In this document: one piece after another, positions 25,083-34,114 of the stretch
Position numbering within the stretch: the first letter of the stretch is position 1
Layout of the letters: each line of letters opens with the position of its first letter
NCBI RefSeq assembly: GCF_019722725.1
Contig: NZ_CP077941.1
Coordinates: 620,001 to 684,000 of the forward strand
Direction: 5' to 3'
DNA: 64,000 bases
Origin: Vreelandella profundi
Lineage (GTDB): Bacteria > Pseudomonadota > Gammaproteobacteria > Pseudomonadales > Halomonadaceae
Notes under the pieces: generated by a model
Seen by the model: only the letters and a program-made list of their open reading frames with translations
Told to the model about the DNA's origin: nothing
The model's database searches: none
Position numbers and translations under genes: made by a program

Positions 25083-26333
25083 ATGGCACTATACGTACAG
25101 AAGTTCGGCGGCACCTCGGTGGGCTCTGTTGAGCGCATCAAGGCCGTCGCTGAAAAGGTCAAAGGCTTTCGTGATCAAGGCCACCAGATCGTCGTCGTCG
25201 TTTCTGCCATGAGTGGCGAAACGAATCGACTAACGGACATGGCCCAGGCGCTGAATGAAGAACCCGCCCCGCGCGAGATGGACATGCTGCTGTCTACCGG
25301 CGAGCAGGTCACGATTTCGCTACTCGCCATGGCGCTTCAACAGATTGGCGTGCCAGCAACGTCGCATACCGGTGCGCAGGTGGGGATTCTTACGGATAGC
25401 GCCTATACCAAAGCACGTATTCAGCGCATTGAAACCGACGACTTAAAAGCGGACTTAGATGCCGGTCGCGTCGTCGTGGTGGCTGGGTTTCAGGGGGTCG
25501 ATGAAAACGGCAATATTACCACCCTGGGGCGCGGTGGCTCCGATACCACTGGGGTTGCATTAGCCGCAGCGCTAGGTGCCGATGAGTGTCAAATTTACAC
25601 CGATGTCGACGGCGTCTATACCACCGATCCGCGCGTATGCTCTAAGGCCCAGCGGCTAGAAAGTATCACTGTGGAAGAGATGCTGGAGCTTGCCAGCCTA
25701 GGCTCTAAAGTGCTGCAAATTCGCGCCGTAGAGTTTGCCGGTAAGTACAACGTACCCCTGCGGGTGCTGTCGAGTTTTGAAGACGGCCCCGGCACCCTAA
25801 TTATTGCAGAAGCAGACAAAGACGAGGACGCAATGGAAGAACCACTGATCTCCGGTATCGCCTTCACCAAAAATGAAGCCAAACTGACCCTGCTGAACAC
25901 GCCTGATGTGCCCGGCGTGGCATCGCGTATTCTTGGCCCCATTGCCGATGCCAATATCGAAGTCGATATGATCGTGCAGAACGTGGCTCCTGCCGGTGAC
26001 TATACCGATTTCACCTTTACGGTCGCGAAGGGTGACTACAAGGCTACCAAGAAGCTGCTCGAAGAGACGGTGATTCCTGATTTGGGCGGCGGTGAACTAC
26101 GCGGTGATGATAATATCGCTAAAGTGTCGCTTGTCGGTGTTGGTATGCGTTCTCATGCGGGTGTAGCATCGAAGATGTTCCGCGTGCTGGCCGATGAAAA
26201 CGTCAATATTCGTATGGTATCAACCTCCGAGATTAAAATTTCGGTAGTGATTGATGAAAAACATATGGAACTTGCCGTTAACGCGCTACACAAAGCGTTT
26301 GGTCTAGATAAAGCAGATGTTGAATCTGAGTAA
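25083..26333 (+). CDS. lysC: Aspartate kinase
   Basis: Phosphorylates aspartate, the first step toward lysine, threonine, methionine and, in halophiles, the compatible solute ectoine. The 416-residue protein has the kinase domain with KFGGTSVGSVERI, LSTGEQVTISLLA, LGRGGSDTTGVALA and YTDVDGVYTTDPR (about 1-250), then two ACT domains (about 265-410) that bind feedback effectors. Length and the LysC-type alpha-subunit layout fit a lysine- and/or threonine-regulated single-function kinase. The alaS-lysC-csrA order is conserved in Pseudomonas. Confidence 0.96.
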   Translation: MALYVQKFGGTSVGSVERIKAVAEKVKGFRDQGHQIVVVVSAMSGETNRLTDMAQALNEEPAPREMDMLLSTGEQVTISLLAMALQQIGVPATSHTGAQVGILTDSAYTKARIQRIETDDLKADLDAGRVVVVAGFQGVDENGNITTLGRGGSDTTGVALAAALGADECQIYTDVDGVYTTDPRVCSKAQRLESITVEEMLELASLGSKVLQIRAVEFAGKYNVPLRVLSSFEDGPGTLIIAEADKDEDAMEEPLISGIAFTKNEAKLTLLNTPDVPGVASRILGPIADANIEVDMIVQNVAPAGDYTDFTFTVAKGDYKATKKLLEETVIPDLGGGELRGDDNIAKVSLVGVGMRSHAGVASKMFRVLADENVNIRMVSTSEIKISVVIDEKHMELAVNALHKAFGLDKADVESE

Positions 26334-26525
26334 CACTAATCGCTTAACTCTTCTACGCTAAAGAGGTACTTGCTGCCGTGGGGTGGTGAGCTTTCTTTCA
26401 GCGGGAGGTTAAGGTATCAAGGAGCCGACGCTTTTTTTGTGATAGGCAGTGCCAGGTGCAATATGGCGTGGCATTGCCTTCGGCTGATATAGCCCGTTGT
26501 AAAACGTCTGAAAAGGAGATCAGCC

Positions 26526-26714
26526 ATGCTCATTCTAACTCGCCGTGTTGGCGAAACCCTGATGATCGGTGATGAAATGACCGTCACGGTGCTAGGTGTG
26601 AAAGGTAATCAAGTGCGTATCGGCGTTAACGCGCCGAAAGATGTGTCGGTTCATCGTGAAGAGATTTACCAGCGCATTCAGCGTGAAAAGAACAGCGAAA
26701 GCGAAGTGGAATGA
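26526..26714 (+). CDS. csrA: Carbon storage regulator CsrA/RsmA
   Basis: This 62-residue homodimeric RNA-binding protein recognises GGA motifs, usually in hairpin loops near ribosome sites, and controls translation and mRNA stability. It has the near-invariant [16 protein letters not shown] start. The key RNA-binding residues L4 and R44 (VSVHREEIY) are both present. The Shine-Dalgarno is AAAAGGAG, itself containing a GGA that could allow autoregulation (inference). The 192-bp gap after lysC probably holds its own promoter. Its likely antagonist RNA lies at 16496-16701. Confidence 0.98.
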   Translation: MLILTRRVGETLMIGDEMTVTVLGVKGNQVRIGVNAPKDVSVHREEIYQRIQREKNSESEVE

Positions 26715-26835
26715 CGCCTACGTCCGCGCATCATTATGTGATGCTTTCAGCGTAAGGTAAGGCCAGCGCGAAAAAAATCGGCCAAGGGCTGGACAGAAGT
26801 AACCTAAATCGGTAATATTCGCGCCGTGCCGTTAA

Positions 26836-26928
26836 GGAGAGGTGGCCGAGTGGCTGAAGGCGCTCCCCTGCTAAGGGAGTATAGGGTTTATAGCCCTATC
26901 GAGGGTTCGAATCCCTCCTTCTCCGCCA
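26836..26928 (+). tRNA. tRNA-Ser (anticodon GCT)
   Basis: This 93-nt tRNA has a 7-bp acceptor stem (GGAGAGG with CTTCTCC, one G-U), the long variable arm typical of tRNA-Ser (TATAGGGTTTATAGCCCTATC region), a T-loop GGGTTCGAATCCC, discriminator G and an encoded CCA. The anticodon loop CTGCTAA gives anticodon GCT, reading AGC and AGU. Confidence 0.97.
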
Positions 26929-26944
26929 ACTGCACACTAGGTAT

Positions 26945-27021
26945 GCGCCCGTAGCTCAGCTGGATAGAGTACCTGACTACGAATCAGGGGGTCGGAGGTT
27001 CGAATCCTCCCGGGCGCGCCA
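26945..27021 (+). tRNA. tRNA-Arg (anticodon ACG), copy 1
   Basis: This 77-nt tRNA has acceptor stem GCGCCCG/CGGGCGC, D-arm GCTCAGCTGGATAGAG, anticodon loop CTACGAA giving ACG (A34 is expected to be edited to inosine), a T-arm with GGTTCGAATCC, discriminator G73 and an encoded CCA. The body is identical to the second copy at 27068. Confidence 0.97.
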
Positions 27022-27067
27022 CCTTTTAGTTAGTAGCAAGACAAGTAAACGTAAATGCAGTTATTAC

Positions 27068-27144
27068 GCGCCCGTAGCTCAGCTGGATAGAGTACCTGAC
27101 TACGAATCAGGGGGTCGGAGGTTCGAATCCTCCCGGGCGCACCA
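27068..27144 (+). tRNA. tRNA-Arg (anticodon ACG), copy 2
   Basis: Identical to the preceding copy except that the discriminator base before CCA is A73 rather than G73. It follows after a 46-bp spacer and is closed by a strong terminator, so the three tRNAs probably form one transcript. Confidence 0.97.
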
Positions 27145-27150
27145 GATTCT

Positions 27151-27179
27151 AAACCCGCTCTCTTTTGAGAGCGGGTTTT
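27151..27179 (+). terminator. Rho-independent terminator of the tRNA cluster
   Basis: AAACCCGCTCTC pairs with GAGAGCGGGTTT around a TTTT loop, 7 bp after the last tRNA, and ends in TTTT. Confidence 0.92.
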
Positions 27180-27243
27180 CTGTTTCAAGCCTGTTTGTAG
27201 CCTGACCGGAAATGGCTCGCGCCCCGGTCTTGCGATCGTGTGT

Positions 27244-27278
27244 AGCGCCCACCGCTTTTGCGGCTGGGCGCTTTTTTT
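27244..27278 (+). terminator. Second strong rightward terminator, before dusC
   Basis: AGCGCCCA-CCGC and GCGG-CTGGGCGCT form a near-perfect stem with a TTTT loop followed by seven T residues (27272-27278). Its T-tract is on the plus strand, so it does not serve the convergent dusC gene. It is either a back-up for the tRNA unit or the end of a short transcript in 27180-27243. Confidence 0.85.
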
Positions 27279-27293
27279 GGCCATTACTTTTGT

Positions 27294-28271
27294 TTAAGCA
27301 TCGACCACAAGGCTGTCGAGCAGATGATCTAAGTCGGTGAGACGCTTAACGCGTTGAAAGTTCTGGTTAGCCTCGTCGCTGCCTTGGCGCATCTGGGCAA
27401 GCCATTGCTTCACTAACGAGACGGCGACGCGGTCCGGCAGGTGCTGTCGCTGTAGGGCGGCGTACTCTTGAAGTACGCTCGCGCGCATCGCCCAGCTGCT
27501 TTCAGGCAGCCGCTCTCCGGTTTTCTGCCAATGGCGAATGCGCGGTGCAAGCCAGGGGTCTGCCAGCGCGCTGCGTCCTAGCATGACGTCTTCACATCCT
27601 GAGAGCGTGCGCGCTTTCCAGTAATCTTCAAGCGTCCAGATATCGCCGTTGGCGACCACTGGAATGCTGACATGCCGACGAATCTTGCCGATCCACTCCC
27701 AGTGCGCCGGTGGGCGATAGCCCTCGTCACGGGTGCGCGCATGCACCACCAGGTGCGCCGCGCCGCCCGCCTCAGTTGCTTGCGCGCAGGCCACCGCTAA
27801 GCGCCGATTGGAGAAGCCTAGGCGAATCTTGGCGGTCACCGGAATTTCGCCGTCCAGCGCATCTGCAACGGCTTTCACCGCTTGATAGACACGCTCCGGT
27901 TGGCGTAACAGTGCCGCGCCGCCGTCGTGTCGGTTGACTAGCTTGGCGGGGCAGCCGAAATTAAGGTCAACGCTCACTGCGCCTAAGTGGAGCGCCTGGC
28001 GTGCGTTGGCGGCCAGGGCGCTAGGGTCAGAGCCGAGCAGCTGCAGATGTACCGGAATACCGCTCGGGGTTGCCACAGGGGGCTGAGCAAGCTCCGGACA
28101 GTGCTTGTAAAACACCCGTGGCGGCAGGCATGCATCAACCACGCGGACAAACTCCGTCACCGTCCAATCGAACCCCGCGTGGCGGGTTAGGAGATCGCGG
28201 GTGAGCGCATCGATCACTCCCTCCATGGGGGCTAGGCCAATTCTTCCGTTATGTAGTAAATTAACAACCAT
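27294..28271 (-). CDS. dusC: tRNA-dihydrouridine(16) synthase DusC
   Basis: This flavoenzyme reduces uridine to dihydrouridine in the tRNA D-loop. The 325-residue FMN-binding TIM barrel begins IGLAPMEGVID, carries the catalytic cysteine in NFGCPAKLVNRHDGGAALL, then KIRLGF, HARTRDEGY and VVANGDIWT for FMN binding. A C-terminal helical tRNA-binding domain follows. The LAPMEGV-DALTRDLLT start and the length are closest to the DusC (U16) branch rather than DusA or DusB. The start at ATG 28271 is tentative; a GTG at 28280 is in frame, and neither has a strong ribosome site. Confidence 0.9.
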   Translation of the reverse strand: MVVNLLHNGRIGLAPMEGVIDALTRDLLTRHAGFDWTVTEFVRVVDACLPPRVFYKHCPELAQPPVATPSGIPVHLQLLGSDPSALAANARQALHLGAVSVDLNFGCPAKLVNRHDGGAALLRQPERVYQAVKAVADALDGEIPVTAKIRLGFSNRRLAVACAQATEAGGAAHLVVHARTRDEGYRPPAHWEWIGKIRRHVSIPVVANGDIWTLEDYWKARTLSGCEDVMLGRSALADPWLAPRIRHWQKTGERLPESSWAMRASVLQEYAALQRQHLPDRVAVSLVKQWLAQMRQGSDEANQNFQRVKRLTDLDHLLDSLVVDA

Positions 28272-28410
28272 GACTTCCACTATCGCGCCATTGCATTCTA
28301 TTCTGGGTGTGGCAGGTTAGTGTATTCCCTTTACTGCGCCAAGCGCCTTTCATTGCATGGGCGTAATCATGTGCCTATAAGCAGCACTTATAAACGAAGG
28401 AGAGCGTCTT

Positions 28411-28668
28411 ATGCAGGATCAAGAACTATTGCAGGACGGGCTAGCATTGATGGCGCTCGGAATGGGCGTAGTGTTTGTTTTTCTTGCTATTTTAGTGGTC
28501 AGCGTCACGCTGATGTCAAAGCTAATTGACCGCTTTCAACCGGTGCCTGTTGTCGCTGATACGGGTAGAAAGTCACTAAGCTCTTCTGTGTCTTCCTCGC
28601 CGGATGAAGAGGTCATGGCCGTCATTAGTGCTGCAGTGCACCGTTATCGCTCCACGCGACGTAGTTAA
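28411..28668 (+). CDS. oadG: Oxaloacetate decarboxylase gamma subunit
   Basis: This 85-residue small membrane subunit stabilises the sodium-pumping oxaloacetate decarboxylase. It has one N-terminal membrane helix (about 12-35, LALMALGMGVVFVFLAILVV), a short cytoplasmic linker and the C-terminal EVMAVISAAVHRYRS segment typical of OadG. The Shine-Dalgarno is AAGGAGAG. It is the first gene of oadGAB, 90 bp before oadA. Confidence 0.93.
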   Translation: MQDQELLQDGLALMALGMGVVFVFLAILVVSVTLMSKLIDRFQPVPVVADTGRKSLSSSVSSSPDEEVMAVISAAVHRYRSTRRS

Positions 28669-28758
28669 CTTTCTTGTTTTTTTCGTTAAAGCTACTTTTT
28701 GGCTATTTTTTTGTTAACTTTACTACAAACTTGCCATTCTCTACTGTGAGCTAAGACC

Positions 28759-30576
28759 ATGAACGAAGTAAAACGCCCTCTAGGCATTACCGATGTTGTG
28801 CTGCGCGATGCCCATCAATCGCTGTTTGCAACGCGTATGCGCTTGGACGATATGCTGCCGATCGCTGAAAAGCTTGATCAAGTTGGCTACTGGTCGTTGG
28901 AAACATGGGGCGGTGCCACCTATGACGCCTGCATTCGTTACCTGGGTGAAGACCCGTGGGAGCGTATCCGCGCCTTGAAAGAAGCCATGCCGAATACGCC
29001 CCAGGCAATGCTGCTACGTGGCCAGAACTTGTTAGGCTATCGCCACTATGCGGACGACGTAGTGGATAAGTTCGTGGAGCGGGCAAAAACCAACGGTGTG
29101 GATGTTTTTCGCGTGTTTGATGCGATGAATGACCCGCGCAACCTTGAGCGCGCCATTCAGGCGGTGCGAAATGTAGAAGGCCATGCTCAGGGCACCATTT
29201 CTTATACCGTGAGCCCGGTACATACCCTGGATAGCTGGGTCGATCTCGCCAAAACCATTGCAGGTTTAGGCGCAGATTCATTGGCTATCAAGGATATGGC
29301 GGGGCTGCTTACTCCCTACACGGCGTTTGATCTTGTTACTCGGCTGAAGAAAGAGCTGTCGATTCCGATACACCTGCATTGCCATGCCACGACCGGCCTC
29401 TCGACCTCGACCATTCTAAAAGCCGTCGAGGCGGGCATTGATAACGTTGATACGTCAATCTCTTCGATGTCGATGACTTACGGCCACAGCCCGACCGAAT
29501 CGGTGGTCGCGATGCTCAAAGACACCGACCGCGATACCGGTTTGGATCTTGAATTGCTGGAAGATATTGCCGGTTATTTCCGCGAAGTGCGTAAAAAATA
29601 CGCCGCCTTTGAGGGCTCGCTGCGGGGCATTGATTCGCGCATTCTGATTGCCCAGGTGCCGGGCGGCATGCTGACCAACATGGAAAGCCAGCTTAAAGAA
29701 CAGGGCGCTGGCGACAAGCTCGACGACGTGCTGAGCGAGATTCCACGTGTGCGTGAAGACCTGGGGTTTATTCCCCTGGTTACGCCAACTTCACAAATTG
29801 TCGGCACGCAGGCCGTCATGAACGTGATGATGGGCGAGCGCTACAAGTCTATTTCCAAAGAAGTGCAGGCGCTGCTCAAGGGTGAGTACGGCGCGGCCCC
29901 TGCGCCCTTTAACGCAGAGTTGCAAAAGCGCGTATTAGAAGGCGGTGAGCCGATTACCTGCCGCCCGGCGGATAACCTTGCGCCGGAAATGGAAAGGCTG
30001 GCCACAGAGCTGAAAGAGAAGGCCGGTGCGGACGGTATCCGGCTGGCAGAGGGTAAGCAGACAGTTGATGACGTGCTGACCTATGCCCTGTTTCCGCAGA
30101 TTGGTTTGAAGTTTTTGAAACATCGCGATAACCCCGATGTCTTTGAACCCGTGCCTCAGGCGGCGGATGCGAGCGCCGGTAAAGCGGCTGCTCCGGCTGA
30201 AAGTAAGCCGCCAGTCGCAAATGGCGGCCCAGAGACCTATACCGTTAAGCTCAATGGCAAAGCCTACGTGGTGGAAGTGTCTGAAGGGGGCGAGCTCGGC
30301 GAGGTGCAGGAGCAAACGGCAAGCGCGACGACGGCCGCCGCTCCTCAGGAAGCGCCCGCGCCTAGCGGGGAAAGCATCGATGCGCCGCTGGCAGGCAATA
30401 TTTTTAAGGTGAATGTGCGTCCTGGCGATCAGGTCGCTGACGGTGATGTCGTCATTATCCTGGAAGCGATGAAAATGGAAACCGAAGTGCGCGCCAGCAG
30501 CGCAGGCACTGTGTCTAAGGTTAACGTCAGCGAGGGCGACAGCGTCGCCGTAGGCGACACGCTGATCGAACTTTAA
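28759..30576 (+). CDS. oadA: Oxaloacetate decarboxylase alpha subunit (biotin carboxyltransferase)
   Basis: This 605-residue subunit transfers the carboxyl group of oxaloacetate to biotin. The N-terminal carboxyltransferase barrel (about 1-300) has [13 protein letters not shown], metal-binding [11 protein letters not shown] and [13 protein letters not shown] conserved carboxylase domain follows (to about 465), then an Ala- and Pro-rich linker and the C-terminal biotinyl domain with the biotin-accepting lysine K572 in EAMKMET, 33 residues from the end. It works with OadB, which decarboxylates biotin at the membrane. Confidence 0.97.
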   Translation: MNEVKRPLGITDVVLRDAHQSLFATRMRLDDMLPIAEKLDQVGYWSLETWGGATYDACIRYLGEDPWERIRALKEAMPNTPQAMLLRGQNLLGYRHYADDVVDKFVERAKTNGVDVFRVFDAMNDPRNLERAIQAVRNVEGHAQGTISYTVSPVHTLDSWVDLAKTIAGLGADSLAIKDMAGLLTPYTAFDLVTRLKKELSIPIHLHCHATTGLSTSTILKAVEAGIDNVDTSISSMSMTYGHSPTESVVAMLKDTDRDTGLDLELLEDIAGYFREVRKKYAAFEGSLRGIDSRILIAQVPGGMLTNMESQLKEQGAGDKLDDVLSEIPRVREDLGFIPLVTPTSQIVGTQAVMNVMMGERYKSISKEVQALLKGEYGAAPAPFNAELQKRVLEGGEPITCRPADNLAPEMERLATELKEKAGADGIRLAEGKQTVDDVLTYALFPQIGLKFLKHRDNPDVFEPVPQAADASAGKAAAPAESKPPVANGGPETYTVKLNGKAYVVEVSEGGELGEVQEQTASATTAAAPQEAPAPSGESIDAPLAGNIFKVNVRPGDQVADGDVVIILEAMKMETEVRASSAGTVSKVNVSEGDSVAVGDTLIEL

Positions 30577-30588
30577 GGGCACTCGGTA

Positions 30589-31911
30589 ATGGATAAATTA
30601 GTAACCTTATGGGAAGGCTCTGGGCTGTATAACCTTGAGCTTGGTCAGGCGGCAATGATCTTAGTGGGGCTATTGCTGCTCTACCTGGCCATTTATAAGA
30701 AGTTTGAGCCGCTGCTGCTAGTGCCGATTGGCTTTGGTGGCATTCTTGCCAACATACCCGAAGCAGGGCTGGCGCTTTCAGCGTTAGACCAGGCGATTGA
30801 CGTTGCTAAACCTGTCGTTCTGCAGCAGATAGCAACAGCGATAGGCGCCACGCTGGACCCGGCCAGCGGTCTTGAAACATGGCGAGAAATGCTGAAAGTG
30901 ATTGCCCACGATGGCGTTGCGCCAGACCAGCTGCGCGCCGCGCGTGATATCGCCATGAGCGTCGGCTACAGCGACGGTATGCTGTATAGCTTCTATAAAG
31001 TGGCGATTGGCTCGGGTATTGCGCCGCTGATTATCTTTATGGGCGTGGGGGCCATGACCGATTTTGGCCCTTTGCTCGCCAATCCGCGCACGTTGTTTTT
31101 AGGCGCAGCCGCTCAGTTTGGTATTTTTGCCACCCTGTTTGGCGCCGTGCTGCTCACCTCTATGGGCGTGATGGATTTCTCGCTTAATCAGGCGGCCGCT
31201 ATTGGTATTATCGGTGGCGCGGATGGCCCGACGTCTATTTACGTATCAAGCGTGCTAGCGCCTGAGCTGCTGGGTGCGATCGCCGTAGCCGCTTACGCGT
31301 ATATGGCATTGGTGCCGTTGATTCAGCCGCCAATCATGCGTCTTTTGACCACTCAGAAAGAGCGTGAAATTAAAATGACGCAGCTACGGGCGGTGTCCAG
31401 GCTGGAAAAAGTCGTCTTCCCGCTGATGCTGTTGATTTTGGTTGCGCTGTTTTTACCCGATGCTGCGCCGCTGCTGGGCATGTTCTGTTTCGGTAATCTG
31501 ATGCGCGAGTGTGGGGTGGTCGAGCGCTTGTCGGATACCGCGCAAAACGCGCTGATCAATATCGTAACGATTATCCTAGGTTTGTCCGTGGGCTCTAAAC
31601 TCATGGCCGAAAGCTTTCTGGCATTTGAGACGCTGGGGATACTGGGATTAGGGATTGTCGCTTTTGGTATTGGTACGGCCGCCGGGGTATTGATGGCCAA
31701 ACTAATGAACCTGGTGAGTAAAATGCCCATTAATCCGCTCATTGGCGCCGCAGGCGTGTCCGCCGTGCCGATGGCAGCCCGTGTGGCGAATAAAGTAGGG
31801 CTTGAAGCCAACCCGCATAACTTTCTGTTAATGCACGCCATGGGTCCCAACGTGGCCGGGGTGATTGGCTCAGCGGTCGCTGCCGGGGTAATGATTAAAT
31901 ATCTGGGTTAA
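30589..31911 (+). CDS. oadB: Oxaloacetate decarboxylase beta subunit (sodium pump)
   Basis: This 440-residue polytopic inner-membrane protein decarboxylates carboxybiotin and couples this to sodium export. Family motifs are [37 protein letters not shown], the sodium-site region [16 protein letters not shown] with its conserved aspartate, and [18 protein letters not shown] near the end. About nine or more membrane helices are visible. It follows oadA by 12 bp. A sodium-extruding enzyme fits the salt-loving lifestyle inferred for the host. Confidence 0.96.
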   Translation: MDKLVTLWEGSGLYNLELGQAAMILVGLLLLYLAIYKKFEPLLLVPIGFGGILANIPEAGLALSALDQAIDVAKPVVLQQIATAIGATLDPASGLETWREMLKVIAHDGVAPDQLRAARDIAMSVGYSDGMLYSFYKVAIGSGIAPLIIFMGVGAMTDFGPLLANPRTLFLGAAAQFGIFATLFGAVLLTSMGVMDFSLNQAAAIGIIGGADGPTSIYVSSVLAPELLGAIAVAAYAYMALVPLIQPPIMRLLTTQKEREIKMTQLRAVSRLEKVVFPLMLLILVALFLPDAAPLLGMFCFGNLMRECGVVERLSDTAQNALINIVTIILGLSVGSKLMAESFLAFETLGILGLGIVAFGIGTAAGVLMAKLMNLVSKMPINPLIGAAGVSAVPMAARVANKVGLEANPHNFLLMHAMGPNVAGVIGSAVAAGVMIKYLG

Positions 31912-32020
31912 TCGGCCATTGGCATCAGAGTGCATACTCAGGCCGTTTTTAAGCGTTGGTTTTAATAGCGGATTTTAAAAACAGGTTTTAGGCGCAGAGT
32001 TGAAACGTTAGCGATGAGAG

Positions 32021-32056
32021 CGCGGCATGCTGAAGATTTCAGCTGTCGCGTTTTTT
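32021..32056 (+). terminator. Rho-independent terminator of oadGAB
   Basis: CGCGGCATGCTGAA pairs with TTCAGCTGTCGCG (one bulge, one mismatch) around a GAT loop, followed by six T residues at 32051-32056. The T-tract overlaps the stop codon of the convergent yigZ gene. Confidence 0.85.
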
Positions 32057-32678
32057 ATGGCAGGGCGGTATGAAACTCAATCGTGCTCTTTAAGCGGTTT
32101 TCCAGCGGGGAAAAGTCGAGCGGGCAGTCGCGTGGCCAGCCAACGGCTAACCGGACGCCGTTTCCATCGTAATCGGCTTGTTCAATGGGAATATCCCGCT
32201 CTTCGCACCAGGCGCGAGCAATCGCTTCTTGGGCAAAACTTAGTCGTAGGGTGTAAATGTCGCGCTCAATGACCTCGCAGGTGGGCAGTGTCTCAAGCGC
32301 ATGGCTGACTGCCTGAGCGTAGGCGCGGGCTAAACCACCGGTGCCAAGCTTTGTGCCACCAAAATAACGAATGACCACACAGCCAATGTGACCAAGCTGA
32401 CTGCCTTGTAGCACCTGATACATCGGCCTGCCGGCGGTACCGCCAGGTTCACCATCGTCAGAGAAGCCAATAAAGTTCTGCTCGCCTGGCGGCCCTGCAA
32501 TGTAGGCAGTGCAGTGATGGCTCGCATTAGGGTGTGCCGTTTTAGCAGCATTCAGCAGAGCGGTGAACGCACCAATGTCAGGGGCGTAACATATCCAGGT
32601 TATAAATTGGCTCTTCTCTACGTCAATGTCAGCCGTATGCCATATGGATGCAGGCAGTTTGGGAACCCGGTAACGCAT
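32055..32678 (-). CDS. yigZ: YigZ/IMPACT family protein
   Basis: This 207-residue member of the YigZ (UPF0029) family is related to eukaryotic IMPACT. The N-terminal domain holds KSQFITWICYA, HHCTAYIAG, GFSDDGEPGGTAGRPM and IRYFGGTKLGTGGLARAYA, all diagnostic. The smaller C-terminal ferredoxin-like domain is present. The biochemical role in bacteria is not settled; a ribosome- or elongation-factor-like role has been proposed. Its ATG overlaps the stop of the upstream S24-like gene (TAATG), so the two are translationally coupled. Confidence 0.92.
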   Translation of the reverse strand: MRYRVPKLPASIWHTADIDVEKSQFITWICYAPDIGAFTALLNAAKTAHPNASHHCTAYIAGPPGEQNFIGFSDDGEPGGTAGRPMYQVLQGSQLGHIGCVVIRYFGGTKLGTGGLARAYAQAVSHALETLPTCEVIERDIYTLRLSFAQEAIARAWCEERDIPIEQADYDGNGVRLAVGWPRDCPLDFSPLENRLKSTIEFHTALP

Positions 32679-33067
32679 TAATGCTCCGTAATAGCAGGCT
32701 TGCTCACATGAGGTTCAACACCCATCACCATGCCAAGTACCTGAATATCTCGATTATGCAAAAATAGCGCTGGCTGCAGCGCGTCTTCTGGCCATAGCTG
32801 CACGCCAGAACGGCTTATGGCGAGCTGCTTAAGCGCTATTTTCTGCTGATTGATTTCGGCAACGGCGGTTTCTGTTTGAGTATCGTGCTGGTAGCGCCGA
32901 ATAATAATGACATCGCCATCGAATAAGTTGCAATCGCGCATCGCATTGCCGCGTACTTTAAGCGCATAGGTGTTGTGCCGCGTAACGTTAGACGCCAATG
33001 CATAAGGGCGCGGCAGTGGCTGCCTGTGAGTGGGCGTAGCGGTAGATGCTGCCATTGATATCGTCAT
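32678..33067 (-). CDS. LexA/UmuD-fold (S24-like) protein lacking the catalytic serine
   Basis: This 129-residue protein matches the C-terminal self-cleavage domain of LexA and UmuD. TYALKVRGNAM then FDGDVIII aligns with the active-site region, IALKQL holds the expected general-base lysine (K80), and LFLHNRDIQVLGMVMGV is the usual end. The nucleophile serine of G-[DN]-S-M is replaced by alanine (A42, GCG codon at 32942-32944). No DNA-binding domain precedes it. The S/A to K spacing of 38 is close to the family value. The start at 33067 is chosen for GGAG eight bases upstream; the frame is open to 33145. It is probably a non-cleaving partner or binding module; function unknown. Confidence 0.78.
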   Translation of the reverse strand: MTISMAASTATPTHRQPLPRPYALASNVTRHNTYALKVRGNAMRDCNLFDGDVIIIRRYQHDTQTETAVAEINQQKIALKQLAISRSGVQLWPEDALQPALFLHNRDIQVLGMVMGVEPHVSKPAITEH

Positions 33068-33358
33068 TTGGGAATCTCCATTGCTACGCCGGCTGGTTAG
33101 GCTTCGTTCATGCGTAGTGGCCTTAAAGGTAGCGACCTTAAACATTGACTGCAGACAATCGCTTTAGCGGTGCAGGCGTTGCTGAATCGCGCAAAGCATG
33201 TCTTTCCATACAGTGGTTTTAGTATAGGCCTGTTTTTGCATACAGTGCTAGCGGTAATTCGTCTAATTAGTCATTGGTGTCCATTGTTCAAACGGCTGGC
33301 GGTAGATCGTGCAAGTGGCGAGAAGAAGGCTTTCCGTGTAGAGTTCGACGCGAAATCA

Positions 33359-33997
33359 ATGTGCCTGGAGAGACGCTTGAGCCTGCATCTACAAGCCCAA
33401 GAGCTTGGCTGTGAACGTGATGACCGCTGGCTATTTAAAGGGCTGAATCTGGATATCCATAGCGGTGAAATCGTGCGTATTGAAGGGCCCAATGGCTGCG
33501 GCAAAACAACCCTGCTAAAGATCCTCTCCGGGCAGCTCAGCGACTATCAGGGCGCGCTGTTCTGGAATGGCACGTTAATGAACAAGGCGCGTGACCACTT
33601 TCTCGCCAATCTGTTGTATTTGGGACATGCCCCCGGCATAAAATTAGGGCTTTCGCCGCTAGAAAATTTGGCGTGGTATCAGGCGCTGAGCGATGAAAAA
33701 AACGACGAAGAGCAGCGATTGAATGCGCTTGAAAGCGTCGGGCTTACTGGTTTTGAAGAGGTGCCTGCCGGGCAGCTGTCGGCGGGTCAGCAGCGGCGAG
33801 TGGCATTGGCGCGGTTAACGCTGACGCCGCGAGCGCTGTGGGTATTGGATGAGCCCTTTACCGCGATTGATCGTAATGGCACTGCTGATCTTGAAAGGCA
33901 GCTTGTTGCGCATGCAGAGTCAGGTGGCAGCGTACTCGTCACTACACATCACGAGCTATCCGCCTCGCCGCTGCTGAGGCAGGTAGCGCTGGGGTAG
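33359..33997 (+). CDS. ccmA: Heme exporter ATP-binding protein CcmA
   Basis: This is the ABC-transporter ATPase of the cytochrome c maturation system I; with CcmB it drives release of holo-CcmE. Walker A is GPNGCGKTTLL, the signature is LSAGQQRR, Walker B is ALWVLDEPFTAID, and the switch histidine is in TTHHE. Homologues begin a few residues before LQAQELGCERDDRWLF. The likely start is ATG 33359, or TTG 33377, which has GGAG at ideal spacing; upstream in-frame codons to 33170 look non-homologous. It opens a full ccmABCDEFGHI operon. Confidence 0.92.
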   Translation: MCLERRLSLHLQAQELGCERDDRWLFKGLNLDIHSGEIVRIEGPNGCGKTTLLKILSGQLSDYQGALFWNGTLMNKARDHFLANLLYLGHAPGIKLGLSPLENLAWYQALSDEKNDEEQRLNALESVGLTGFEEVPAGQLSAGQQRRVALARLTLTPRALWVLDEPFTAIDRNGTADLERQLVAHAESGGSVLVTTHHELSASPLLRQVALG

Positions 33998-34114
33998 AAG
34001 GAGACAGCGTTGCATCGCACTTCAAATGGCTCTTCACAGCCTTCAACGCCTGGTTGTTTAGACGGTTCAGCGATCGGCCCGGTTGCGCCGCTGCGCGACT
34101 ATAAGGGCGGGCTA

